Of a DNA stretch of 64,000 nt, positions 35,858-44,257 are shown in pieces. Origin of the DNA: Rhodothermales bacterium (GTDB lineage Bacteria > Bacteroidota > Rhodothermia > Rhodothermales > VXPQ01); the NCBI GenBank assembly GCA_022825385.1, contig JAJDWX010000015.1, positions 115,831 to 179,830 of the forward strand, written 5' to 3'. A program made the position numbers and the translations under genes. The notes below the pieces were generated by a model. That model was not told the origin of the DNA, searched no databases, and saw only the letters and a program-made list of their open reading frames with translations. How positions within the stretch are numbered: the stretch's first letter is position 1; each line of letters starts with the position of its first letter.

Positions 35858-36882
35858 GCGTTCCCGTTTTGACGTTCTTCAACAACAAGGGCGGCGTCGG
35901 TAAAACCTCGCTGGTTTACCATCTCGCGTGGATGTTGGCCGATATGGGTTATCAGGTGCTGGCCTGCGACCTTGATCCGCAAGCGAACCTCACGGCGGCG
36001 TTTCTGGAAGAGGATCAGTTGGAAGCGCTCTGGCATAGCGAAAACGAGGCGCCTGCAAAGACCATTTTGCAATGTGTTCAACCCTTGACGCGCGTGGGCG
36101 ATATCAGAGAACCGATGCTTACGCCTATTCCAGAACCAAGCCTGATACCCGGTTGTCTGGCGCTGATACCTGGCGACCTGGCGCTGGCGGGATTCGAAGA
36201 TACCCTCTCGTCGGAATGGCCCAACGCATTGGGGTCGAGCGAGTTATATCGCCCCTTCCGTATTTTGACCGCATTTTCGACGGTTATGCAGTCCGGGGCA
36301 AGTCAGATGGACGCCGATGTTATTCTGGCCGATGTCGGGCCCAACCTGGGCGCTATTAATCGTTCTGCGTTGATCGCCACCGATTACATTGTCGTTCCGC
36401 TGGGCGCCGATCTGTTTTCGCTCCAGGGCCTGCGCAATCTTGGCCCCACGCTGAATGGGTGGCGGCAGGACTGGCAACAGCGCAAAAACTACTGGAAAGA
36501 ACCGGAAATTTCGCTGCCCAATGGGGAAATGGAGCCCGTCGGCTATGTGGTGCAGCAACACAGCGTTCGCCTTAACCGTCCCGTGAGAGCATATGACAAG
36601 TGGGTGAACCGCATGCCGGAAGAATACGCCCGCAATCTACTTGACGACCAACAGGGACCGTATCCCGCGAAGCCGACAGAGGATCCGGAACACGCCCTCG
36701 CCACCGTGAAACACTATCGAAGCCTGGTCCCGATGGCGCAGGAGGCCCGCAAACCCATCTTTCATCTGACCCCAGCCGACGGAGCCATTGGCAGCCATGC
36801 AGCGGCAACCAACGATGCCCGCCAGGATTTCCGGGCGCTGGCGCAAAAGATTATAGAACGAATTGGGCTGAGGGAGGCATGA
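35854..36882 (+). CDS. ParA/MinD-type AAA ATPase
   Basis: A 342-residue deviant Walker ATPase. FFNNKGGVGKTSLVYHLA is the ParA Walker A with the signature lysine, LACDLDPQANLTA the second motif, and VILADVGPNLGAINRSAL Walker B. It lies inside an operon with the AlbA_2 gene, not beside a parB or an origin, so it is not a chromosome partition gene by context. Similar ParA-like proteins occur beside type I systems and other immune loci with unknown function. Its last 16 codons and the following ~75 bp are duplicated at 38079-38203. Confidence 0.9.
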   Translation: MSVPVLTFFNNKGGVGKTSLVYHLAWMLADMGYQVLACDLDPQANLTAAFLEEDQLEALWHSENEAPAKTILQCVQPLTRVGDIREPMLTPIPEPSLIPGCLALIPGDLALAGFEDTLSSEWPNALGSSELYRPFRILTAFSTVMQSGASQMDADVILADVGPNLGAINRSALIATDYIVVPLGADLFSLQGLRNLGPTLNGWRQDWQQRKNYWKEPEISLPNGEMEPVGYVVQQHSVRLNRPVRAYDKWVNRMPEEYARNLLDDQQGPYPAKPTEDPEHALATVKHYRSLVPMAQEARKPIFHLTPADGAIGSHAAATNDARQDFRALAQKIIERIGLREA

Positions 36883-36957
36883 AAGTACGTTTCGCCTGAA
36901 GGGTACAATCAGGATGAACGTCTCGATTGCGCCTGCGCGGCAAGATATTCCGGCCAG
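36831..36957 (+). repeat. Direct repeat: parA tail plus leader, copy 1
   Basis: This stretch (codons ALAQKIIERIGLREA, the stop, and about 75 bp beyond) recurs at 38079-38203 with small differences. Copy 1 continues into a fossil HsdR end; copy 2 continues into the intact hsdR start. The fic gene lies between. Confidence 0.85.
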
Positions 36958-37015
36958 CGACATCATTCCCGAATACGTCAAGAATGTAGCCCCGTCAAAC
37001 CTCTTTGCCGCATAG
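36914..37015 (+). pseudogene. Fossil of an earlier hsdR: leader fused to last 18 codons
   Basis: An open frame reads MNVSIAPARQDIPAS and then DIIPEYVKNVAPSNLFAA-stop. The second part matches the end of the intact HsdR here, DIIPEYVKDYVPLNQFAP, with six of eighteen residues changed. So a second, diverged hsdR once occupied this spot and all but its ends was deleted. The remaining 33-codon frame is unlikely to be functional. Confidence 0.7.
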
Positions 37016-37087
37016 AAGCCCACACGTTTTTCGGGAAACCTTCGGGCGACTGGCTGGTTGTCGATAAACGTATTTTTCCAAAAAAAG

Positions 37088-37146
37088 CGTGAATGAAACC
37101 CTTTTTGAGGAGTTTATTCACGAATATTTACCCATTTATCGTGAAT
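37088..37146. promoter_or_regulatory. Dyad operator upstream of fic
   Basis: ATTCACGA (37116-37123) and TCGTGAAT (37139-37146) form a perfect 8-bp dyad 17 bp before the fic start, and a third half-site CGTGAAT lies at 37088-37094. A dimeric regulator could bind here; the Fic protein itself has a winged-helix-like C-terminus, so autoregulation is possible. Confidence 0.55.
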
Positions 37147-37162
37147 GCGATGCCATAACGAC

Positions 37163-38053
37163 ATGGCGATTACCCGGCCCATACAAAACCGTATCCAGGA
37201 CCTGAAGCGGGCGTACGATACTTTGCGTCGGGGCAAGGAAGCGTTACTGGCCATGATCGACGGAGTGGAGATTGCCGAGACGGTGTACAACTCGAACGCG
37301 ATCGAGAATTCAACCCTTACGCTTGAGGAGACGGAGCGAATCCTTTTGGAGGAGATGCTTTCCCGCAACGTGTCTGTACGGGAAATCTTCGAGGCAAAGA
37401 ACCTGGCCCGCGTCATGGAATACAAACGCGCCAAAGCCAGGAGCAGCGAGTTAAGCAAAGACCTGATACTCCGTTTGCATCGAATGCTCATCGGCGGTAT
37501 TGACGACGGCATCGCCGGACGTTTTCGCCAGCCGGGGGAATACGTGCGCGTGGGGATGCACATTGCGCCCGCGCCCGAACGCGTGGAGGGCATGATGGAC
37601 GATCTGCTCGCCGAATATTCCAGCGATCTCGGCTCCTACTTCCTTGACAAGATTGCCCGGTTTCATCTTGATTTCGAGAACATCCATCCTTTTTGCGACG
37701 GCAACGGTCGCCTGGGGCGCGTACTCATAAATTTTCAACTCATCCAACTCGGCCTGCCGCGTCTTATTCTTCGCAATGCGGATAAAGAACGGTACTATCG
37801 GGCATTCAGGGAATACGACAATCGCCAGGCGACGAAGACGATGGAAGACATGCTGGCGGCGGCGCTCACAGAGTCCCTGCACAAAAGGCTGAGTTATTTG
37901 CGGGGAGAGGTCATTGTCCGGTTGTCGGATTACATCAGGCAGCACGGGCTTTCGGCGCCTGCGGTTACTAATGCCGCTCGCCGCCAGACCATTCCCGCGT
38001 TTCGCGAGAAGGGCGTGTGGAAGATCGGGGCGGAATTCGCGTACGGGACCTGA
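37163..38053 (+). CDS. Fic family protein (AMPylase)
   Basis: About 296 residues from MAITRPIQNRIQDL. The Fic active-site loop is HPFCDGNGRLGR with all catalytic residues, so nucleotide transfer to a target hydroxyl is expected. The N-terminal helix carries SNAIENS, matching the (S/T)xxxE(G/N) inhibitory motif; the enzyme is thus self-inhibited in cis. The C-terminal ~60 residues (VRLSDYIRQHGLSAPAVTNAA) look like a winged helix. It sits between the duplicated parA tail sequences inside the type I operon. It may guard the operon, regulate its promoter, or be a passenger. Confidence 0.92.
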   Translation: MAITRPIQNRIQDLKRAYDTLRRGKEALLAMIDGVEIAETVYNSNAIENSTLTLEETERILLEEMLSRNVSVREIFEAKNLARVMEYKRAKARSSELSKDLILRLHRMLIGGIDDGIAGRFRQPGEYVRVGMHIAPAPERVEGMMDDLLAEYSSDLGSYFLDKIARFHLDFENIHPFCDGNGRLGRVLINFQLIQLGLPRLILRNADKERYYRAFREYDNRQATKTMEDMLAAALTESLHKRLSYLRGEVIVRLSDYIRQHGLSAPAVTNAARRQTIPAFREKGVWKIGAEFAYGT

Positions 38054-38078
38054 TACGCTATTCAGGCCCAGGGCGCGG

Positions 38079-38203
38079 CGGGCGCTGGCGCAAAAGATTA
38101 TAGAACGAATTGGGCTGAGGGAGGTATGAAAGTATTTTCGCCTGATAGATGAAATCAGAATGAGCGCCTGGGTTGCACCTGCGGGGGAAGATTTTCCGAC
38201 CAG
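38079..38203 (+). repeat. Direct repeat: parA tail plus leader, copy 2
   Basis: Second copy of the sequence at 36831-36957. It encodes ALAQKIIERIGLREV-stop and a leader frame MSAWVAPAGEDFPTSMNG that parallels MNVSIAPARQDIPAS of copy 1. It lies right before the intact hsdR. Confidence 0.85.
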
Positions 38204-38215
38204 TATGAATGGATA

Positions 38216-40750
38216 ATGAACGAAGCCACTGCAAGAATCAAAATAAACCGATTGCTGGAAGAAGCCGGCTGGCGTTTTTTCCCTGACGGGGACAAGCCCG
38301 CCAATATTGCCCTTGAAGTCGGCGTCACCATCAAAAATTCCGATATCGACGCTCTCGGCAACGATTTCGAGAAGACATCCCGGGGATCTGTCGATTTCCT
38401 GCTTCTGGACGAAAAGGGTTTCCCGCTTATTGTCCTTGAAGCTAAATCGGAGAAAAAAGAGCCCCTGATTGGCAAGGAGCAGGCCCGCAGGTACGCCCGC
38501 TCGCAAAACTGCCGCTTTGTCATCCTTTCTAACGGGAATCTGCATTATTTCTGGGACATTGAGCAGGGAAATCCCTACCAGCTTACGGCATTTCCCTTCC
38601 CGGATTCGGTGGGCGAACGCCGCAAGCGAAGCGTTCCCGATACCCAGCGTCTAATCGCCGAAAAAGTCGAAAGCGACTACATTGTTCTTACCCAGCGTCC
38701 CAACTATGCTGCCGAAGCTGGTTGGAAAATCGAATCCGAACGCGATGCCTATATTGAGGCCAACGAGCTACGATTCCTTCGGGATTATCAGTTGCAGGCC
38801 ATCCATGCCGTGCAACGGTCGGTGAAGGAGGGAAACAGCCGATTTCTTTTCGAAATGGCGACCGGCACGGGCAAAACGCTTACGGCGGCGGCGGTAATCA
38901 AACTGTTTCTGCGCAGCGGCAACGCACAGCGCGTACTCTTCCTTGTAGACCGCCTCGAACTGGAAAACCAGGCATATAAAGCCTTTACCGGGCTGCTCTC
39001 GGCAGATTTCGAGACGCATATCTACAAGGAAAATCGGGACAACTGGCGCCGCGCCGAAATCGTCGTCAGCACGGTCCAGTCACTGTTGTTCAACAATAAA
39101 TACCAGCAGCTTTTCTCGCCCACGGACTTCGATTTGGTCATTTCGGACGAAGCACATCGCTCCATCGGCGGAAACGCCCGGGCGGTTTTCGATTATTTCG
39201 TGGGCTATAAACTCGGCCTCACCGCCACGCCCCGCGACTACTTGAAAGGCGTGGACAAGGAAAATTCCTCTGTCCGCGATCCGCGCGCAACCGAACGCCG
39301 ATTGTTGCTCGACACGTACCGCACTTTCGGTTGCGAGAGCGGGCAGCCCACGTTCCGGTATTCGCTGCTCGACGGCGTAAAAGACGGTTACCTCATCAAC
39401 CCGACCGTGGTAGACGCCCGTACGGAAATAACCACGCAACTCCTTTCGGAAGAAGGATATATCGTTTCGTTCAACGAGGAGGCTACCGGAGAAAACGAGG
39501 AAGACGATTTCAAAAGACGCGACTTCGAAAAGCGATTCTTTTCCGACGCCACCAACGTCTTGTTTTGCAAAACCTTTCTGGAAAACGCCCTCCGCGACCC
39601 CGTAAGCAGAGAGATTGGCAAATCCATCGTTTTCGCCGTCAGCCAGAACCACGCAGCCAAATTGACGCAGATTCTCAACGAGATCGCCGACCGTCTTTTC
39701 CCGGGGAAATACCAGTCAGACTTTGCCGTGCAGGTCACTTCGTTGATACCGCAGGCGCAGCAATTCACAATCAATTTCGCCAACAACAACCTTTTGGGTT
39801 CCTGCAATTTTCTGGACGAATACCGCACCAGCAAGGCCCGCGTATGCGTCACCGTCGGCATGATGACTACGGGCTACGATTGCACGGACCTGCTCAACCT
39901 CGGTTTATTCCGCCCCATCTTCTCGCCTACCGATTTTATCCAGATCAAGGGGCGCGGCACTCGAAAGCATAATTTTCTCAAAGAGATTCGCGACGAGAGC
40001 CTGAAAATCGGCGTAGCGCAGCCAGAAAAAACGAGTTTCAAACTTTTCGACTTCTTCGCGAACTGCGAATATTTCGAAACCGAGTTCAATTACGACGAAG
40101 TGCTAAAATTGCCTCGGCCCGGGCCGCGCACCGTGGACGACGGGGAGGGGGCCGCGGTCTCTTTCGGTACGTACGAGCACCTTGGAATCGACAGCCTCTG
40201 GACGCTAAAGGAAGAGCAAATCGGGTTCGAGGGCATGAAGATCGACAGGATGTTCTTCGACCGATTCGCTGACGAGGTGCGGGAAAACCAATTTATTGTT
40301 CAAGCGGTTGAAGCGGGGCAATGGGATCGCGTGATCGATTATGTGAACAGAGAAGTCTTTGACCAGCCCGAAGAATACTACAACCTTCCCAAACTGCGCC
40401 AGGCCGCTGCGGTGGATCGCCGCCTCACCCTGCGCGAAATACTGGAGAAAATCTTCGACCTCATTCCGCGTTTCAAATCCAAAGAGGAACTGCTGGAAGA
40501 GGAGTTCAACAAATTTGTTGCCGATTACAAGCCTGAAGAGGCTGCATCCATCCCGGCTATCAAAACCTACTTCAAAGCATACGTTACGAGCGACCAGATT
40601 CGCCATATTATCGACAGCCGGTATTTCTCTGATTTGGCGACCAATCCGGTTTTTTCCCTGGGCGATCTTCGGGCGGTTCCGCAGCGATACCGCGACATCA
40701 TCCCCGAATACGTCAAGGATTATGTCCCGCTAAACCAGTTTGCCCCATAG
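38216..40750 (+). CDS. hsdR: Type I restriction enzyme R subunit
   Basis: An 844-residue restriction-translocation subunit. The N-terminal nuclease has VDFLLLDEKGFPLIVLEAKS, giving the D and E-x-K of a PD-(D/E)xK site. Helicase motifs follow: MATGTGKTLTAAA (I), LVISDEAHRS (II), GLTATP (III) and QIKGRGTRKH (VI). It cleaves DNA after ATP-driven translocation once recruited by the HsdM/S protein. The C-terminal EYVKDYVPLNQFAP recurs, diverged, in the fossil at 36959-37015. It is 6 bp before the fused HsdM-HsdS gene. Confidence 0.94.
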   Translation: MNEATARIKINRLLEEAGWRFFPDGDKPANIALEVGVTIKNSDIDALGNDFEKTSRGSVDFLLLDEKGFPLIVLEAKSEKKEPLIGKEQARRYARSQNCRFVILSNGNLHYFWDIEQGNPYQLTAFPFPDSVGERRKRSVPDTQRLIAEKVESDYIVLTQRPNYAAEAGWKIESERDAYIEANELRFLRDYQLQAIHAVQRSVKEGNSRFLFEMATGTGKTLTAAAVIKLFLRSGNAQRVLFLVDRLELENQAYKAFTGLLSADFETHIYKENRDNWRRAEIVVSTVQSLLFNNKYQQLFSPTDFDLVISDEAHRSIGGNARAVFDYFVGYKLGLTATPRDYLKGVDKENSSVRDPRATERRLLLDTYRTFGCESGQPTFRYSLLDGVKDGYLINPTVVDARTEITTQLLSEEGYIVSFNEEATGENEEDDFKRRDFEKRFFSDATNVLFCKTFLENALRDPVSREIGKSIVFAVSQNHAAKLTQILNEIADRLFPGKYQSDFAVQVTSLIPQAQQFTINFANNNLLGSCNFLDEYRTSKARVCVTVGMMTTGYDCTDLLNLGLFRPIFSPTDFIQIKGRGTRKHNFLKEIRDESLKIGVAQPEKTSFKLFDFFANCEYFETEFNYDEVLKLPRPGPRTVDDGEGAAVSFGTYEHLGIDSLWTLKEEQIGFEGMKIDRMFFDRFADEVRENQFIVQAVEAGQWDRVIDYVNREVFDQPEEYYNLPKLRQAAAVDRRLTLREILEKIFDLIPRFKSKEELLEEEFNKFVADYKPEEAASIPAIKTYFKAYVTSDQIRHIIDSRYFSDLATNPVFSLGDLRAVPQRYRDIIPEYVKDYVPLNQFAP

Positions 40751-40756
40751 AATCTC

Positions 40757-43264
40757 ATGCTGGACGCCGCCACCAAACGCCGCATTGATACTGCCCGCGA
40801 TATTCTCGTGGGCAAGGTGCCCGATCCCAAAAGCCAGGTCGAGCAGATCACCATTGCGTTGATCTACAAGTTCATGGACGACATGGATGCCGAGAGCGAG
40901 GAGTTGGGCGGCGAGCGAAAGTTTTTCGCCGGAGAATTCGCCCGCTTCGGTTGGCCCCGGCTGGTCCGTTCCGGGTTGGGAGGCCACGAAATATTGAATC
41001 TGTACGCCGAAGCGATCACCAGAATGCCGGAAAACCCGGGCATCCCGTCGCTATTCCGGGAGATATTCAAAAACGCCTACCTTCCGTACCGCGACCCGGA
41101 AACGCTGCGCGCATTTCTCAAAGTTATTGACGAGTTCGAATACGACCACAGCGAACGGCTGGGCGACGCCTTCGAGTATTTGCTCTCGGTTCTTGGTTCG
41201 CAAGGCGACGCCGGGCAGTTCCGCACCCCGCGTCATATCATCGACTTCATGGTTGCCCTCGTTGATCCGAAAAAAGACGAAACCGTTCTTGACCCGGCTT
41301 GCGGCACCGCCGGGTTCCTGATTTCGTCCTATAAGCATATTTGCAGCGCCAACAAGGACAACAAGGGGCAAGATACCCTCACATCCGACGAAAAGAAAAA
41401 GCTTGCGGGCAATTTCATGGGGTACGACATTTCGCCTGACATGGTGCGCCTGTCGCTGGTGAATATGTACCTGCACGGCCTCTTAGATCCGCACATCGTC
41501 GAATACGATACCCTGACAAGCGAGGATCGGTGGAACGAATTCGCGGACGTGATTCTGGCCAATCCGCCCTTCATGTCGCCGAAGGGAGGCATTCGACCGC
41601 ACAATCGCTTCTCCGTGCAATCCAAACGCAGCGAAGTCCTGTTCGTGGACTATATGGCCGAGCATTTGACTCCTTCCGGGCGGGCCGCTATCATCGTACC
41701 GGAGGGCATCATCTTCCAGAGCCAGAAGGCCCATAAAAGTCTGCGCAAGATGCTGGTGGAAAATTATCTGGTGGCGGTCATTTCGCTGCCGGCGGGCGTA
41801 TTTCAGCCATATTCGGGCGTCAAAACGTCTATTCTTCTGCTGGACAAGGCGCTGGCGAAAAGGACTGACCGAATTGCGTTTTTCAAGGTGGAAAACGACG
41901 GGTACGACCTCGGCGCCCAGCGGCGGCCTATCGACAAGAATGATCTTCCGCGGGTGCAGGCAGAGGTTGGCGAATATCTGCGCGAGCTACGGGCGGGCGA
42001 ATCAATGCCAACTGCCCGTGTGGCGGAATCCAAGACGGAGTACAGAACGAATGCATCCACAGCGATGCCTCGACTAATTGCCGAGAAGGATAAAATCGCG
42101 ACAGGTGGAGAGTATAATTTAAGCGTGGAGAGATATAAAAAACATGAAAAGCGCTCGTCAATTTTCCCCAAATATCGATTGGGAGAAATAATAAAAATCA
42201 GATTCGGTACTCGTATAACAAAGCGAGATAATCAAGGAACTCTTTACCCGGTTTATGGTGGTGGTGGAGAAAGTTTTCGGACCGATACATATACCAGAGA
42301 AAATGATGTCGTGATTTCACGATTCGCAATGTCTACAGAATGCGTCCGAATTGTTCGTGAGAAGTTTTATCTTCTGGATTCAGGTTTTACATTTTCTGTT
42401 GCTGATAATTTTCATGATCGGATAACGAAAGAATTTTTAATATATATTCTACTCAATATTCAAGATGTAATTTACCAATGTGCGCGTGGTCATGCACAGA
42501 AAAATTTAGATGTAAAAGCATTTAAGGATATACAAATTCCCCTGCCGCCACTGGAAGTGCAGCAAGAAATTGTGGCAGAGATTGAGGGGTATCAGCGGGT
42601 GATAGACGGAGCGCGGGCGGTGATTGACAACTATCGACCGCAGATTGTGGTTGATCCTGAGTGGCCGATGGTGGCGATCAAAGAAATAGCATCGGTGAAA
42701 AGTGGATTTGGTTTTCCTCCTATTTATCAAGGGACACCTAATGAGGCCATCCCCTTTTTAAAGGTGAGTGATATGAATTTGTCAGGCAACGAAGTTCAAA
42801 TTATGTCTTGGAATAATGCAGTATCCAAGGCCAATCTACATAAAATCAAGGCGAAGGCTTTTCCAGCAAGGACGGTTATTTTTCCCAAAATTGGTGCCGC
42901 TATTGCCACGAATAAAAAGCGTATTCTCACCCGGCCATCGACCTATGACAACAACGTTATGGGCATTATCTCAAACACAGACAATCTCTTACCAGAGTTT
43001 TTATACGCCTATTTGGCTTCGTTTGACATCTCTCAGTGGGCTAGCGACTCACAACCGCCATCAATGCGCAAGACAGTGGTTGAAGAACATCAGGTTCCTC
43101 TTCCTCCCCTCGAAACCCAGCAAGCAATCATTACCGAAATCGAAGATGAGCAGGCTCTTGTCTCCGGGAATCGGGAGTTGGTGGAGCGGATGGAGGGAAA
43201 AATTAAGGCTGCCATCAGTCGCGTATTGGACGATGATAAAAGCGATAACACAGAAGATAGATAG
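40757..43264 (+). CDS. Fused type I methylase-specificity protein (HsdM-HsdS)
   Basis: An 835-residue fusion. Residues 1-450 are an N6-adenine methylase: VLDPACGTAGFLISSYKH (motif I) and LANPPFMSPKGG (motif IV). The rest is a specificity subunit with two target-recognition domains: RLGEIIKIRFGTRITKRDN ... and PMVAIKEIASVKSGFGFP ..., each followed by the conserved spacer helices (PLPPLEVQQEIVAEIE and PLPPLETQQAIITEIE). Fusion of M and S is a minority arrangement. The base composition becomes AT-richer exactly in the two recognition domains (42120-43260), suggesting those were exchanged by recombination. Confidence 0.93.
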   Translation: MLDAATKRRIDTARDILVGKVPDPKSQVEQITIALIYKFMDDMDAESEELGGERKFFAGEFARFGWPRLVRSGLGGHEILNLYAEAITRMPENPGIPSLFREIFKNAYLPYRDPETLRAFLKVIDEFEYDHSERLGDAFEYLLSVLGSQGDAGQFRTPRHIIDFMVALVDPKKDETVLDPACGTAGFLISSYKHICSANKDNKGQDTLTSDEKKKLAGNFMGYDISPDMVRLSLVNMYLHGLLDPHIVEYDTLTSEDRWNEFADVILANPPFMSPKGGIRPHNRFSVQSKRSEVLFVDYMAEHLTPSGRAAIIVPEGIIFQSQKAHKSLRKMLVENYLVAVISLPAGVFQPYSGVKTSILLLDKALAKRTDRIAFFKVENDGYDLGAQRRPIDKNDLPRVQAEVGEYLRELRAGESMPTARVAESKTEYRTNASTAMPRLIAEKDKIATGGEYNLSVERYKKHEKRSSIFPKYRLGEIIKIRFGTRITKRDNQGTLYPVYGGGGESFRTDTYTRENDVVISRFAMSTECVRIVREKFYLLDSGFTFSVADNFHDRITKEFLIYILLNIQDVIYQCARGHAQKNLDVKAFKDIQIPLPPLEVQQEIVAEIEGYQRVIDGARAVIDNYRPQIVVDPEWPMVAIKEIASVKSGFGFPPIYQGTPNEAIPFLKVSDMNLSGNEVQIMSWNNAVSKANLHKIKAKAFPARTVIFPKIGAAIATNKKRILTRPSTYDNNVMGIISNTDNLLPEFLYAYLASFDISQWASDSQPPSMRKTVVEEHQVPLPPLETQQAIITEIEDEQALVSGNRELVERMEGKIKAAISRVLDDDKSDNTEDR

Positions 43265-43299
43265 CCATTTCAGTATGTGTTACAAAAATTAATTTACCA

Positions 43300-44256
43300 T
43301 CAATTTAAAGGCAGATATTTTTGAATTTCGTTGAAAATATCACGCATAGGAGCGGGTATATTTTTATAGTTGAAGGTAGTGGATTTTTCCAATAATCGGC
43401 ATATTCTATACCGATCACATAAAATGCAATTGATAGTATGATTCCTAGATTCACTCCATTTTTTTCCATTACGACGCGGAAAATGTGGTATGAAGAAAAA
43501 ATTAGGAGGCTCTACATCTAGTCGCAAAAATCCAGACAAGGCATGAGAAGGTTTAGCCTCATGTTTTTTGTTCCACCATTCTTTACTCACTGTGCACTGA
43601 GCAAAAGCAAAAAATGGATACTCTAACGCGTCTTCAAAAGAACAAATTGCTATTAAATCGATGCCGAATTCTTGTTGTGTTTTAGAGAGCTCCTGATCTG
43701 AATACACTATAGTATTTAATTTTTCTGCCAATTTGGGAATAGCTTCTATAGCAGGCCATCCAAATTTTTGTTTTCTATCATCACTATTCTGGCTAAAAAG
43801 AAGAACTTCAGCCCAATCAGGAAACAATGCTCGCATCGCCTCTTTACAGAGATTTTCAAACTGGATCCTTAGATTATGGGCTAGAGGGGGAATACGATTA
43901 TGAGACGAACAAGCCAATAAAAAAAGATAAGATAAATAGTGCTTTTTTGAATCGGAAGGTGCAAAATAGATTTCATCATGTTCGCATTTAAATGGATAAG
44001 TTTCCCCCAGCCATGATGCACGTCGTTCAATAAGGGATATTGCGTCTTCAAAGGGTGTATTAAAATCATCTATTTCATCCCCATGCGAAAAAGATACAGC
44101 ATTATTCACAAGTTCACTTTGAAGTTGATTAATAAAATTTGCTTTCGTTAAATGACCGCCGTGAGTATCATCTGAAAATGCAACCAGCAATTCGATACAA
44201 TCTGCTAACTCAATTACATTCTCGATGATTTCTTGATCCCATCTAAAATCAATCAT
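43300..44256 (-). CDS. Probable PD-(D/E)xK nuclease, third gene of methyltransferase-ParB operon
   Basis: A 318-residue protein of low GC. The segment EFGIDLIAICSFEDALEYPF followed by FFAFAQCTVSKEW resembles the D...A...Q core of a divergent PD-(D/E)xK family in which Gln replaces Glu and a basic Trp-rich turn follows. A C-x2-C in NCILCDRYRICRL adds a possible metal or structural site. It follows the ParB-like gene by one base and convergent to hsdMS. As the last gene after a C5-methyltransferase it is the best candidate for the nuclease of this system. Assignment is by pattern only. Confidence 0.55.
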   Translation of the reverse strand: MIDFRWDQEIIENVIELADCIELLVAFSDDTHGGHLTKANFINQLQSELVNNAVSFSHGDEIDDFNTPFEDAISLIERRASWLGETYPFKCEHDEIYFAPSDSKKHYLSYLFLLACSSHNRIPPLAHNLRIQFENLCKEAMRALFPDWAEVLLFSQNSDDRKQKFGWPAIEAIPKLAEKLNTIVYSDQELSKTQQEFGIDLIAICSFEDALEYPFFAFAQCTVSKEWWNKKHEAKPSHALSGFLRLDVEPPNFFFIPHFPRRNGKKWSESRNHTINCILCDRYRICRLLEKSTTFNYKNIPAPMRDIFNEIQKYLPLN

Positions 44257-44257
44257 C

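Noticed and set aside
35854-36882. ParA gene as a plasmid or chromosome partition gene
   Set aside because: No parB or centromere-like repeats next to it; it overlaps an AlbA_2 gene and leads into a type I restriction system.
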